Of a DNA stretch of 46,289 nt, positions 8,861 to 16,781 are shown piece after piece (within the stretch, counting starts at the first letter, position 1; each line of letters starts with the position of its first letter). Source of the stretch: Eubacteriales bacterium (GTDB lineage: Bacteria > Bacillota > Clostridia > Lachnospirales > Lachnospiraceae); assembly GCA_030524125.1 (NCBI GenBank), contig JAUNHB010000011.1, forward strand, positions 1 to 46,289, given 5' to 3'. The notes under the pieces are model-generated. The model worked only from the letters and a program-made list of their open reading frames with translations. It was not told the origin of the DNA and did no database searches. The position numbers and the translations under genes are program-made.

Positions 8861-10033
8861 GTGACAGAAGAAAAGCTGTGTGAGCTGGCGCAGACGCTGG
8901 GCACGCCGTCCTACGTGTTCGACACGGATATCCTGACGGAGAGGGCCCGTCTGGTGCGGGAGAAGCTCCGTCCGGCGAAGCTCTGCTTTGCCATCAAGGC
9001 CAATCCGTTTCTGGCGCGCACGCTGGATGGGCAGGCGGACCGCTACGAAGTATGTTCGCCGGGAGAATTTCATATCTGCGTGCAGAGTGGGCTGGACATG
9101 GAGAAGATCGTGCTGTCCGGCGTCAACAAAGCGTATGAGGACGTGCGCTACGCCATGGAGCAGGGCGTCGTGCACTACACGGCGGAGTCCGTGCGGCAGC
9201 TCCAGCTGGTGGAGCGGTGCGCGGCCGAGGCCGGAAGGAAAGTGGAGGCGCTGCTGCGGGTCACCAACGGCAGCCAGTTCGGCATGAGCGAGTCCGATGT
9301 GATACAATGCATCCGTGAACGCGCGTGCTTTCCGCATGTGGAGCTGACGGGGCTTCAGTATTTTACGGGGACTCAGAAGAAGTCCATGAAAAAGATCGCC
9401 GCGGAGGTGGCCTACATCGAGGAGCTGATCGGGAGGATTCAGGCGGAGGAGGGGTTCGTATCCCGTGTGCTGGAGTTCGGGCCGGGACTTGGGGTGCCGT
9501 ATTTTACGAAGGACGATTTCGCGGAGGACGCCCGCCTGCTGGAGGAGTTTGCCGCTTTATTTAAAGAAGCGCGGCCGTATGAGCTCATCTTCGAGATGGG
9601 GCGCTATCTGACCGCATCCTGCGGTTATTATATGACGAGGATCGAGGATCAGAAGAAAAACGACGCGGTCAACGTCTGCATCGTGGACGGAGGCATCCAT
9701 CATGTGAATTATTACGGCCAGAATATGGCCATGAAGACGCCGATCCTCTCGTATTTCCCGCAGCATCCGCTGGAAGAGGAGGAGACGGAGTGGACGGTCT
9801 ACGGCTCTCTGTGCACCATGGCGGACGTGCTTCTGAAGAAGCTGACGCTCCGGGACGCGCGGGTGGGGGACTATCTGGTCTTTCACAACATCGGGGCCTA
9901 CTCGGTGACGGAGGGCATCTATCTGTTCCTGAGCCGCCGGATGCCGAGGATCTATCTGTACAGTGAGGAACACGGGGCGGAGCTTCTCCGGGAAGGACTG
10001 GAGACGTGGCCGCTCAATATGGCTGATTCGTGA
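8861..10033 (+). CDS. Fold-type III PLP-dependent decarboxylase (DapDC/Orn-Lys-Arg type 2 family)
   Basis: 390 residues, GTG start with a long GAGGAGGAGG ribosome site just upstream. N-terminal TIM barrel: CFAIKANPF with the PLP lysine at K46, GSQFGMSES, and GLQYFTGTQKKS in place of the GxHxHxGS stretch of diaminopimelate decarboxylase; then FEMGRYLTASCG for PLP phosphate/ring contact. C-terminal beta domain has YGSLCTMADVL, the loop with the conserved Cys and Asp. It lies between an amino-acid ligase and a carrier protein. BtrK of butirosin biosynthesis, in this family, decarboxylates glutamyl-carrier-protein to 4-aminobutyryl-carrier-protein, so a carrier-bound substrate is plausible here. 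Decarboxylation of a free amino acid is the alternative. The last codons and stop lie next to a small palindromic repeat. Confidence 0.88.
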   Translation: MTEEKLCELAQTLGTPSYVFDTDILTERARLVREKLRPAKLCFAIKANPFLARTLDGQADRYEVCSPGEFHICVQSGLDMEKIVLSGVNKAYEDVRYAMEQGVVHYTAESVRQLQLVERCAAEAGRKVEALLRVTNGSQFGMSESDVIQCIRERACFPHVELTGLQYFTGTQKKSMKKIAAEVAYIEELIGRIQAEEGFVSRVLEFGPGLGVPYFTKDDFAEDARLLEEFAALFKEARPYELIFEMGRYLTASCGYYMTRIEDQKKNDAVNVCIVDGGIHHVNYYGQNMAMKTPILSYFPQHPLEEEETEWTVYGSLCTMADVLLKKLTLRDARVGDYLVFHNIGAYSVTEGIYLFLSRRMPRIYLYSEEHGAELLREGLETWPLNMADS

Positions 10034-10040
10034 TAAAGTT

Positions 10041-10081
10041 CAGCCATGCATCTCGAAAGCCCGCTGCTTACCGCATGGCTG
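10041..10081. repeat. Family B palindromic repeat, short solo copy
   Basis: A 9-bp perfect inverted repeat, CAGCCATGC at 10041-10049 and GCATGGCTG at 10073-10081, encloses 23 bases. Bases 10041-10068 match 45771-45798 and 45988-46015 of the array after rlmB exactly (28 bp). The right half matches the right end of the last array unit (TTACCGCATGGCTG). It therefore looks like an internally deleted copy of the longer units. It separates the decarboxylase stop from the carrier-protein start, the only long gap in this operon. Just upstream, ATGGCTGA at 10019-10026 in the decarboxylase end mirrors the element's end. Confidence 0.8.
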
Positions 10082-10140
10082 GATAGTTACGATAAAACTT
10101 GCGCCGCTGCGGACGCTGACGGCGCGGAATGGAGATAAAG

Positions 10141-10371
10141 ATGGAAGAATTACTGGAATTGTTATCCGCGCTGAAGCCGGAGATTGATTTTGAGCAGGAG
10201 AAGGAGCTGATCGACGACGGACTTCTGGAATCCTTCGACGTGATCACGCTGATCGCGGAGTTGGAGGATCAGTTCGGCGTGGAAGTTCCGGCTGAGGAGA
10301 TCGTGCCGGAGAACTTTAATTCTGCAGAGGGAATCTGGGAGCTGTTGGAGCGGATCAGGGAGGAGGCATAG
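10141..10371 (+). CDS. Acyl/aminoacyl carrier protein
   Basis: 76 residues from the ATG at 10141, chosen because GGAG lies 6 bases upstream; an in-frame ATG at 10129 has no good ribosome site. Acidic four-helix carrier protein with the 4'-phosphopantetheine attachment motif DDGLLESFDVI, Ser31 as the modified residue, followed by the helix ITLIAELEDQFGVEVP. The motif resembles DltC-like and peptidyl-carrier-like proteins more than fatty-acid ACP (which has DSL). It would carry the aminoacyl thioester made by the ligase at 7259, present it to the decarboxylase, and pass the acyl group to the LpxD-like transferase. These partner relations are inferred from the operon. It ends one base before the next start. 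Confidence 0.9.
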   Translation: MEELLELLSALKPEIDFEQEKELIDDGLLESFDVITLIAELEDQFGVEVPAEEIVPENFNSAEGIWELLERIREEA

Positions 10372-10372
10372 G

Positions 10373-11509
10373 ATGCAGTTTCGGGATTTGAAAAGTCAGT
10401 ACCGGGCGCTGAAGCCGCAGATGGACGCGGCGATCGCGGCGGTGCTGGAATCATCGGATTATATTGCGGGAGATCAGGTGGACGAGCTGGAGCAGGAGCT
10501 GAAGGAATATCTGGGCGTCAGAAACTGCATTTCCTGCGGAAACGGGACGGACGCGCTGGTGCTGGCCCTCAAGGCATGGGGCGTGGGTGCGGGCGACGCG
10601 GTGTTTGTGCCGGATCACACCTTCTTTTCATCGGCGGAGTCGGTGGCTTTCGTGGGTGCGACGCCGGTGTTCGCGGACGTGTCGGAGGACACGTTCACGG
10701 TGGATGCGGACAGTCTGGAGCGCGTCATCCAGGCGGTGGCCGCGGAAGGAAAGCTGACGCCGAAGGCGGTCGTGGCGGTGGATCTGTTCGGGCTTCCGGC
10801 GGACTACGACCGGGTGCTGGCCGTGGCGGAGCGATACGGCCTGTATGTGCTGGAGGACTGCGCGCAGGGCTTCGGCGGGACCTATCACGGGAGAAAGGCC
10901 GGAACCTTCGGCCATATTTCCACCACGTCCTTCTTCCCGGCCAAGCCGCTGGGATGCTACGGGGACGGCGGCGCGGTCTTCACGGACAACGACGAGTGGG
11001 CGGCCCTGATCCGTTCCATGCGCGTTCACGGGAAGGGCAGCAGCAAATACGACAATGTCAGGATCGGCATGAACTCCCGGCTGGACACCATCCAGGCGGC
11101 GGTCCTGCAGGTAAAACTTCGGGCTTTTCAGGACTATGAGCTTGCGAAGGTGAACGAGGCGGCGGCACGCTACACGGAGGCGCTCGCCGACTGCGTGAAG
11201 GTTCCGGAAGTGCCGGAGGGCTGCACCTCCAGTTGGGCGTCCTACAATATTCTGCTGAAGGACGAGGCGCAGAGGGACGCGGTGCGGGAGCATCTGCAGG
11301 AGAACGGCGTGCCGACCATGGTCTATTACCCGAAGGGGCTGCACCAGCAGAAGGTGTTCGCGGACTGCTGCCTGTACGGGGAGACGCTGCCGGTGACGAC
11401 CGACATCTGCAAACGGACGCTGGCCATTCCGGTGTCGCCGTATCTGTCGGAGGAGGATCAGCGGAAGATCATCCGCCTGATCCGTGAGAAAACAGGAGCA
11501 GACGCATGA
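10373..11509 (+). CDS. DegT/DnrJ/EryC1/StrS sugar aminotransferase (GnnB/WbpE-type role)
   Basis: 378 residues. SCGNGTDALVLAL, PDHTFFSSAESV, VLEDCAQGFGGTYHGRKAG with the PLP-binding Asp, and TSFFPAKPLGCYGDGGAVF with the Schiff-base lysine at K191 are all present. The YIAGDQVDELEQEL start and AKPLGCYGDGG block are typical of enzymes that aminate 3-keto or 4-keto sugar nucleotides (WbpE, GnnB, QdtB group). The only oxidoreductase in the operon able to make a 3-keto sugar is at 5254, so I infer that this enzyme installs the 3-amino group which the LpxD-like protein then acylates. A good ribosome site (GGAGG) lies upstream, and the last 4 bases overlap the next gene. Confidence 0.9.
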   Translation: MQFRDLKSQYRALKPQMDAAIAAVLESSDYIAGDQVDELEQELKEYLGVRNCISCGNGTDALVLALKAWGVGAGDAVFVPDHTFFSSAESVAFVGATPVFADVSEDTFTVDADSLERVIQAVAAEGKLTPKAVVAVDLFGLPADYDRVLAVAERYGLYVLEDCAQGFGGTYHGRKAGTFGHISTTSFFPAKPLGCYGDGGAVFTDNDEWAALIRSMRVHGKGSSKYDNVRIGMNSRLDTIQAAVLQVKLRAFQDYELAKVNEAAARYTEALADCVKVPEVPEGCTSSWASYNILLKDEAQRDAVREHLQENGVPTMVYYPKGLHQQKVFADCCLYGETLPVTTDICKRTLAIPVSPYLSEEDQRKIIRLIREKTGADA

Positions 11510-12600
11510 AAATATTATTGATTTCCTACGATTCCTTTCCTTATGACGGGAGGCTCAGGGAGCTGATCAAGGTGGCGAAGGAACTGGGAGAGACGACCTA
11601 CATCACCCGTGGCGGAGGCGAGGAGCAGTCGCAGGAGCCGGGGCACCTTCTGTATCAGGGAGGCGGATACCTGGGATTCCTCCGGTTCTGCGCCCGCGAG
11701 GCCGCCAGGCTGGGGAAGACGGATCTGATCTTTATCGACAACCGGAAGGGGATCCTCCCGGGATATCTGGCCAAAAGGCTGACCCGGGCGGACTATGTGG
11801 TGCAGGACTGCCGGGAGCTTTACGATATGAAGAGCGCGGCGGGCGTCGCGGGGCGGATCGGCTGTCTGGTGGAGAAGCTTTTTACGAGGCATTCGGACGT
11901 GGTCGTCGCGGCCAACGCCTTCCGGGCAAAGCTCATGGTGCGCATGTTTGGACTTCGGAAGACGCCTCTGAGCTACGAAAACATCCGCCGTCTGACCAAT
12001 ACCTCCGAGGAGAAGCGCAGGCAGACGGAAGAGGAGTGCCGGACATTTTTTGAGGAAGAAAAATTCCGGATCGTCTCCACGGCGGGCTGCGATATGAGCC
12101 GCACCACCGGCAGGATGCTGGAGGCCATGAAAGGTCTGGGAGAGGGCTTTGAGCTTCTCCTCATCGGGGAGAGCGACGAGGAGGACGAGGAGATCGTCCG
12201 TCAGACCATCCTGCAGAACGGCCTGACCAATGTGAAGATCCTGCCCCGAATGGATCAGGATCATCTGAAATATTTTATCGACAGCAGCCAGATCGGACTG
12301 GTGACCTACCACCAGAGAGACCTGAACAATAAATACTGCGCCAGCGGCAAGATCTTCGAGTTCCTGTTTGAAGGGAAGCCGGTGGTGACGTCCACCAATC
12401 CGCCGCTGAAGGAATTTTGCGAAAAATACAGGGTCGGCGTGGCCGATGACGATTATGAGAGGGCGATCCGCACGGCGGCCGCACAGTACGGACAGCTTCA
12501 GAAGACGGTGGAGGAGTTTGTGAGCCGCGTCCATGTGGAGCGCAACAATCACAGGCTGGCGGAGAAAATCCGGAGAGAGCTGGAGGGAAGACAGGCATGA
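11506..12600 (+). CDS. GT-B-type glycosyltransferase (GT4-like)
   Basis: 364 residues, ATGA overlap with the aminotransferase upstream and with wecB downstream. The N-terminus (MKILLISYDSFPYDGRLREL) is like GT4 enzymes that bind at the membrane interface. The C-terminal half has FRIVSTAGCDMSRTTGRMLE, FELLLIGESDEEDEE, NVKILPRMDQDHLKYFIDSS and FEFLFEGKPVVTSTNPPLKEF, the donor-binding region. No membrane spans. It probably adds the modified amino sugar made by the preceding genes, or ManNAc(A), to the growing lipid-linked chain; the tight coupling to both pathways fits either. Exact family number was not verifiable by eye. Confidence 0.82.
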   Translation: MKILLISYDSFPYDGRLRELIKVAKELGETTYITRGGGEEQSQEPGHLLYQGGGYLGFLRFCAREAARLGKTDLIFIDNRKGILPGYLAKRLTRADYVVQDCRELYDMKSAAGVAGRIGCLVEKLFTRHSDVVVAANAFRAKLMVRMFGLRKTPLSYENIRRLTNTSEEKRRQTEEECRTFFEEEKFRIVSTAGCDMSRTTGRMLEAMKGLGEGFELLLIGESDEEDEEIVRQTILQNGLTNVKILPRMDQDHLKYFIDSSQIGLVTYHQRDLNNKYCASGKIFEFLFEGKPVVTSTNPPLKEFCEKYRVGVADDDYERAIRTAAAQYGQLQKTVEEFVSRVHVERNNHRLAEKIRRELEGRQA

Positions 12601-13694
12601 AAAAGGTAATGCTCGTGTTTGGAACGAGACCGGAGGCCATCAAAATGTGCCCGCTGGTCAATGAGCTGAAAAGCCGGAAAAAAATCGAGACGGTGGTGTG
12701 CGTCACCGGGCAGCACCGACAGATGCTGGATCAGGTGCTGGAGGCGTTCCATGTGAAGCCAGACTACGACCTGTCCATCATGAAGGACCGGCAGACGCTC
12801 TTCGATGTGACGACCAATATCCTGAACCGGATCAGGGAGGTGCTGGAGGAGGTGCGGCCCGACGTGGTGCTGGTCCACGGGGATACGTCCACCACGTTTG
12901 TGACGGCGCTGGCCTGCTTTTATCTGCAGATCCCGGTGGGGCATGTGGAGGCGGGACTTCGCACCTACAACATCTACTCGCCCTATCCGGAGGAGTTCAA
13001 CCGGCAGGCGGTGGGGATCATCTCCGCCTACCATTTTGCGCCCACGGAGCTGTCCCGGCAGAACCTTTTGCGGGAGGGAAAGCGCCCGGAGACGATCTAT
13101 GTGACCGGCAATACGGCCATCGACGCGCTGAAGACGACGGTGCGGGAGGACTATACCCATCCGGAGCTTGACTGGGCGGCGGGGAGCCGTCTGATCATGA
13201 TCACGGCCCACCGGAGGGAAAACCTCGGAGAGCCCATGAAGCACATGTTCCGGGCGATCCGGAGAGTGTGCGACGAGCACCCGGACATCAAGGCGATCTA
13301 TCCGATCCACATGAACCCGGCTGTCCGGGAGACGGCAAGGGAGATCCTGGGGGACGACGAGCGGATCCGCATCATCGAGCCTCTGGACGTGCTGGATTTT
13401 CACAATTTTCTGGCGAGAAGCTATCTGATCCTGACCGACAGCGGCGGGATCCAGGAGGAAGCGCCGTCTCTTGGCAAGCCGGTGCTCGTCATGCGCGACA
13501 CGACCGAGCGTCCGGAGGGGATCGAGGCCGGGACGCTGAAGCTGGTGGGGACCGATGAAGAGGTGATCTACCGGAATTTCAAGCTTTTGCTGGAGGATCC
13601 GCAGGCGTATGAGGCCATGAGCGGAGCCAGCAATCCCTACGGCGACGGCTTCGCGTGCAGGAGGATCGCCGATATTTTGGAAGGAAACGCATGA
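12597..13694 (+). CDS. wecB: UDP-N-acetylglucosamine 2-epimerase (non-hydrolysing)
   Basis: 365 residues, usual length. Motifs: VFGTRPEAIKM at the N-terminus, VCVTGQHRQMLDQVL, VLVHGDTSTTF, GHVEAGLRT, TAHRREN and DSGGIQEEAPSLGKPVLV MRDTTERPEG in the nucleotide-binding part. It interconverts UDP-GlcNAc and UDP-ManNAc in the cytoplasm. The sequence reads closer to WecB than to WbpI-type epimerases that use diacetamido-uronic sugars. A WecC-type dehydrogenase at 27104 could convert the product to UDP-ManNAcA, although it is in the other operon. Start overlaps the previous stop by 4 bases; the stop overlaps the next ATG. Confidence 0.95.
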   Translation: MKKVMLVFGTRPEAIKMCPLVNELKSRKKIETVVCVTGQHRQMLDQVLEAFHVKPDYDLSIMKDRQTLFDVTTNILNRIREVLEEVRPDVVLVHGDTSTTFVTALACFYLQIPVGHVEAGLRTYNIYSPYPEEFNRQAVGIISAYHFAPTELSRQNLLREGKRPETIYVTGNTAIDALKTTVREDYTHPELDWAAGSRLIMITAHRRENLGEPMKHMFRAIRRVCDEHPDIKAIYPIHMNPAVRETAREILGDDERIRIIEPLDVLDFHNFLARSYLILTDSGGIQEEAPSLGKPVLVMRDTTERPEGIEAGTLKLVGTDEEVIYRNFKLLLEDPQAYEAMSGASNPYGDGFACRRIADILEGNA

Positions 13695-14896
13695 ATCTGT
13701 ATTTGATCGTATTTTTATTACTGGCGGCGGGAACGCTGGCGGAGTGGTTCCTGCCCCGGCGCAGAACGGCGGTCTATGCGGTCTGCTGGACGGTCACGGC
13801 CGCGGCGGTCTGCCTGCGGTTCGGACAGGGGACGGACTATGTGACCTACGACGCGGTCTACGACACCATCCCGGCGGTCATCGACCTGTCTCAGGGATAT
13901 ATCTGCGGGTTTTACCCGGAGGTGGGGTGGCGGCTTCTGTGCGCGGGCTTCAAGCTCTTCGGCGCGCCGTTCTGGGCGCTGACCATGGCGGCGGGACTCC
14001 TGGAAATGGGGCTTTTGCACCGGTTTTTGCAGAAATATGTGCCGCTTCGGACGGCGGGGCTTTTCCTGTCCTATCCGGTGCTGATCTTCGTCTATATGGT
14101 GTCGGGACTCCGGCAGGGGATGGCAGTCTGCATTTTTCTCGGAGTCGCGGTCCCTTTTTATCTGGAAAAGAAATGGGTGCGCTACGTGATCGCCGTTCTG
14201 GCGGCAGCGTCCTTTCACAAGGTGGGATACGGATGGCTCGTGCTTCCGGCCGCCTGCTATCTGCCTGCGCAGATCATGCTCATCCTGACGGGAGCGTCCG
14301 CGGCGGTGGGAGCGCTGATCCAGATTCCGGCGGCGGAGCAGCTCCTGTTGCGCCTGCTTCCATCCTACCATATGAGCCAGTTTTTGACGGAGGGCTCGGT
14401 GAGCCTGTTTGCGGTGGGAGAGAGGCTGGTGAGCTTCGGCGTGCTGATCCTGCTCTTCGGATATCTGAAGAAAAAACGGGCGGAGATCCCGGCGCAGACG
14501 GAGCTTTTGCTGAAGGGCTATCTGTGCGGCGTCTGTTTTTATATGCTGATGTTTGGAAATTCTTACTATGCCAGCCGCTATGCGGCGATCTTCAAGGTGC
14601 TGGAGTGCGCCGTGGCCGTCGGGCTTGTGCTGGCGGCAGTCCGGGAGGAACAAAAAGCCGCCCGCGCGGTCGCGGCGTTTTTCTTTTGCCTGACTATGGT
14701 GATGGGCTGCAAAAATCTGAACGCGGCGGTCCGGGAGGGCGGCTATGACAAGGCGGGCGTCAATGTGCTGACGTATCCGTACGTGTCGGTCTTTGACCGG
14801 GAGAGGATCAACGATTATCTGGATTACGAGGAGCGAAAGGAAGCCATGTACCAGTACAATATCGGAGATCAGCAGTTGTGGATGATCGGGAGATAG
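13691..14896 (+). CDS. EpsG-family membrane protein (probable glycan polymerase)
   Basis: 401 residues from the ATG at 13691, which forms an ATGA overlap with wecB. Polytopic membrane protein with roughly ten hydrophobic segments. EpsG-type markers are visible: RFGQGTDYVTYDAVY after the second segment, VSGLRQGMAV, and SFHKVGYG. EpsG-like proteins act like Wzy, joining lipid-linked repeat units outside the membrane. It is the only clear polymerase candidate in the first operon, which also has an initiating transferase and several glycosyltransferases. The C-terminal tail (YLDYEERKEAMYQYN) is cytoplasmic or extracellular and unremarkable. Confidence 0.85.
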   Translation: MNLYLIVFLLLAAGTLAEWFLPRRRTAVYAVCWTVTAAAVCLRFGQGTDYVTYDAVYDTIPAVIDLSQGYICGFYPEVGWRLLCAGFKLFGAPFWALTMAAGLLEMGLLHRFLQKYVPLRTAGLFLSYPVLIFVYMVSGLRQGMAVCIFLGVAVPFYLEKKWVRYVIAVLAAASFHKVGYGWLVLPAACYLPAQIMLILTGASAAVGALIQIPAAEQLLLRLLPSYHMSQFLTEGSVSLFAVGERLVSFGVLILLFGYLKKKRAEIPAQTELLLKGYLCGVCFYMLMFGNSYYASRYAAIFKVLECAVAVGLVLAAVREEQKAARAVAAFFFCLTMVMGCKNLNAAVREGGYDKAGVNVLTYPYVSVFDRERINDYLDYEERKEAMYQYNIGDQQLWMIGR

Positions 14897-14909
14897 AGAG
14901 GACATAAAA

Positions 14910-15962
14910 ATGCGTCTGGAAATTTTACTGACCGCGCTTTTGTTTTTCGGAGGGACGATCCTCTCCGGATACGCGCTGAGGCGGGTGCTGAAACTGCAAG
15001 GAGAGGGATTTTTGTTCTCGGCGGTGTCGGGAACGATGCTCTGGTGGGCGCTGATGGAGGTGATCCTCGTGCCCATGACCATGCGCTTCGCCTCGTTCCA
15101 AAGCTTTGTGTATCTGTACGGCGCTGCGGTGCTTCTGCTCTGCGTCGCCGGGCTCTTCTGCTGGAAAGACATCGTGGAGGATGCAAGGCTGTTCTGCGCA
15201 GACTGGAAAAAATATGTGACGCCGGGGCATGTGGTCGCGCTGGCGCTGATCGCGTACCAGCTCTGGTTTATCCATCACCATATGTATCTGGAGTGGGACG
15301 ATACGTACTATGTCAATCTGGCAAATGAGGCGGTCTACTCCGACAAGATCTACTGGGTCTATCCGGAGACCGGGGCCATGGCGGATTTTGACAAGCGGTA
15401 TGTGCTGTCGCTGTGGCCGATCTTCTACGCGTGGCTGTCGAAGCTGATCGGCGTGATCCCGACGATCATGGCGCACACGATCCTTCCGTGGCTGATGATC
15501 CCGCTGGCCTACATGGTGTACGGTCTTCTGGGGAGAAGGCTGTTCCCGAAGGACGCGGGGCTTCGGGGAATGTTTCTCGCCTTTGCGGTCATGATGCACC
15601 TGTTTATGAGCGGAGAGCACACGGCGGGGCTTACGTTTCTGAGCATCACGCCGTGGGTGGGAAAAGGCCTGCTGGCTACGGTGCTGATCCCGATGCTGCT
15701 CTTCTGCGTGCTGCGTACTGCGGACGGACAGGGGCAGGCAGGAAAAAGCGGGAGCTTCGGAGACTGGCTTCTTCTGGGGATCACCGGACTGGGAGGATGC
15801 CTTCTGTCCTCCATGGGGATCATGCTGAGCCCGCTGTTTGTGGGCGCGGCGGTGTTTCTCGCGGCGGTTCAAAAGAGAAGCGTTCCGTATCTTCTGAAAG
15901 GGGCGGCGGCCTGCGTTCCGTGCGTACTGCTGGGAATCTACTATATTTATCTGACCCGCTGA
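14910..15962 (+). CDS. DUF6077-like polytopic membrane protein, N-terminal part (ends at in-frame TGA)
   Basis: 350 residues, mostly membrane segments, with a loop HHHMYLEWDDTYYVNLANEA whose WDD(T/A)xYV pattern is like GT-C-type or DUF6077 proteins. The reading frame ends at TGA (15960-15962), and the following open frame at 15987 is in the same frame (1077 bases apart), with no other stop between 14910 and 16781 except this one. Removing it would give a 623-residue protein, a normal size for this family as I recall it. So this is either the first half of a gene broken by a nonsense change, or one subunit of a split protein. Function unknown; export or assembly of the glycan is a guess from context. 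Confidence 0.7.
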   Translation: MRLEILLTALLFFGGTILSGYALRRVLKLQGEGFLFSAVSGTMLWWALMEVILVPMTMRFASFQSFVYLYGAAVLLLCVAGLFCWKDIVEDARLFCADWKKYVTPGHVVALALIAYQLWFIHHHMYLEWDDTYYVNLANEAVYSDKIYWVYPETGAMADFDKRYVLSLWPIFYAWLSKLIGVIPTIMAHTILPWLMIPLAYMVYGLLGRRLFPKDAGLRGMFLAFAVMMHLFMSGEHTAGLTFLSITPWVGKGLLATVLIPMLLFCVLRTADGQGQAGKSGSFGDWLLLGITGLGGCLLSSMGIMLSPLFVGAAVFLAAVQKRSVPYLLKGAAACVPCVLLGIYYIYLTR

Positions 15963-15986
15963 CCGGGGAAACGGGGAGAGGGCTTT

Positions 15987-16781
15987 ATGCAGGATTTTTT
16001 TGAAATTGCAAGGACTGATTTTCTGGCGACCTTTGAAGGGGCGTGGATGTTCCCGCTTCTCATGGCGGCGTCGGCTCTGATTTTGTGGAGAGAGAAGGAC
16101 TGGGTGCGAAAGCTCCTGCTGGGTGCGCTGCCGCTTCTGTTCCTTCTGCTGTACTGGTGCCCGCTGACCGGCATGGTGTTCATGAAGCTGCTGGGCGAGA
16201 ACGTCTACTGGAGGATCCTCTGGCTGATCCTTCTGGCGGCGACGGTGCCCTACAGCTTCTGCCTGCTGGCCGGAAGCCTGCGGGGATATGCGCGGTACGG
16301 CGTGCTGGCCGCAGGTCTGCTGGCGATCGGGCTTTGCGGGACGCCGCTTCTGGCTTCCACGGAGTTTCAGGCGTCCACCAATGTGTACAAGATCCCGCAG
16401 AACGTGGTGGCAGTGTGCGATCTTCTGCCGGGCAACATCCACGCGCTGGTGTCCAACCGCCTGATGCCGTACATCCGGATGTACGATCCGACCATCACGC
16501 TGGAGTACGGGAGAAATATTCTCGTCTACAACGGAAGAGAGGCCAACGGCCCGCAGGCGGAGCTCTATCTGGCGACCCAGTCGGAGGAGATCGACGTGTC
16601 GTTCGTGGCTCCGCTGGCAAAATCGGAGGGATGCACCTTTCTGGTATTTTCCAACAGCCGTACCTACGACGGCGACTGGGAGGACTACGGCTACCGGGAG
16701 TACGGGAGGACGGAGGAATTTACCATATTTGCAGATACAGACTATGAGGAAGGACAGGACACGAGAAAATGGGAAGAGTAA
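15987..16781 (+). CDS. DUF6077-like membrane protein, C-terminal part (same frame as 14910)
   Basis: 264 residues. Opens with MQDFFEIARTDFLATFEGAW, then five or so membrane segments, then a soluble C-terminal part with STNVYKIPQNVVAVCDLLP, SNRLMPYIRMYDPTITLEYG and FLVFSNSRTYDG. This soluble tail matches what I expect at the end of DUF6077 proteins, so the piece is the missing second half of the preceding gene. GGGGAGAGGG lies about 4-5 bases before the ATG, so it could be translated on its own by reinitiation 24 bases after the TGA. Whether both halves assemble is unknown. The last 13 bases overlap the next gene. Confidence 0.68.
   Translation: MQDFFEIARTDFLATFEGAWMFPLLMAASALILWREKDWVRKLLLGALPLLFLLLYWCPLTGMVFMKLLGENVYWRILWLILLAATVPYSFCLLAGSLRGYARYGVLAAGLLAIGLCGTPLLASTEFQASTNVYKIPQNVVAVCDLLPGNIHALVSNRLMPYIRMYDPTITLEYGRNILVYNGREANGPQAELYLATQSEEIDVSFVAPLAKSEGCTFLVFSNSRTYDGDWEDYGYREYGRTEEFTIFADTDYEEGQDTRKWEE

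Noticed and set aside
6296-9337. Very long open frames on the minus strand opposite the amino-sugar operon and many other genes
   Set aside because: They mirror GC-rich plus-strand genes with clear family motifs, have no ribosome sites, and their translations are rich in Arg/His/Pro without domains.
7259-10371. Dlt system for teichoic acid D-alanylation
   Set aside because: Ligase and carrier are DltA/DltC-like but DltB and DltD are missing and a decarboxylase and amino-sugar genes are interleaved.
15960-15962. The TGA in the DUF6077-like gene as a selenocysteine codon
   Set aside because: No convincing SECIS-like hairpin follows within the usual distance, and the site lies in a hydrophilic loop with no redox motif. 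A nonsense change or a true split is simpler.
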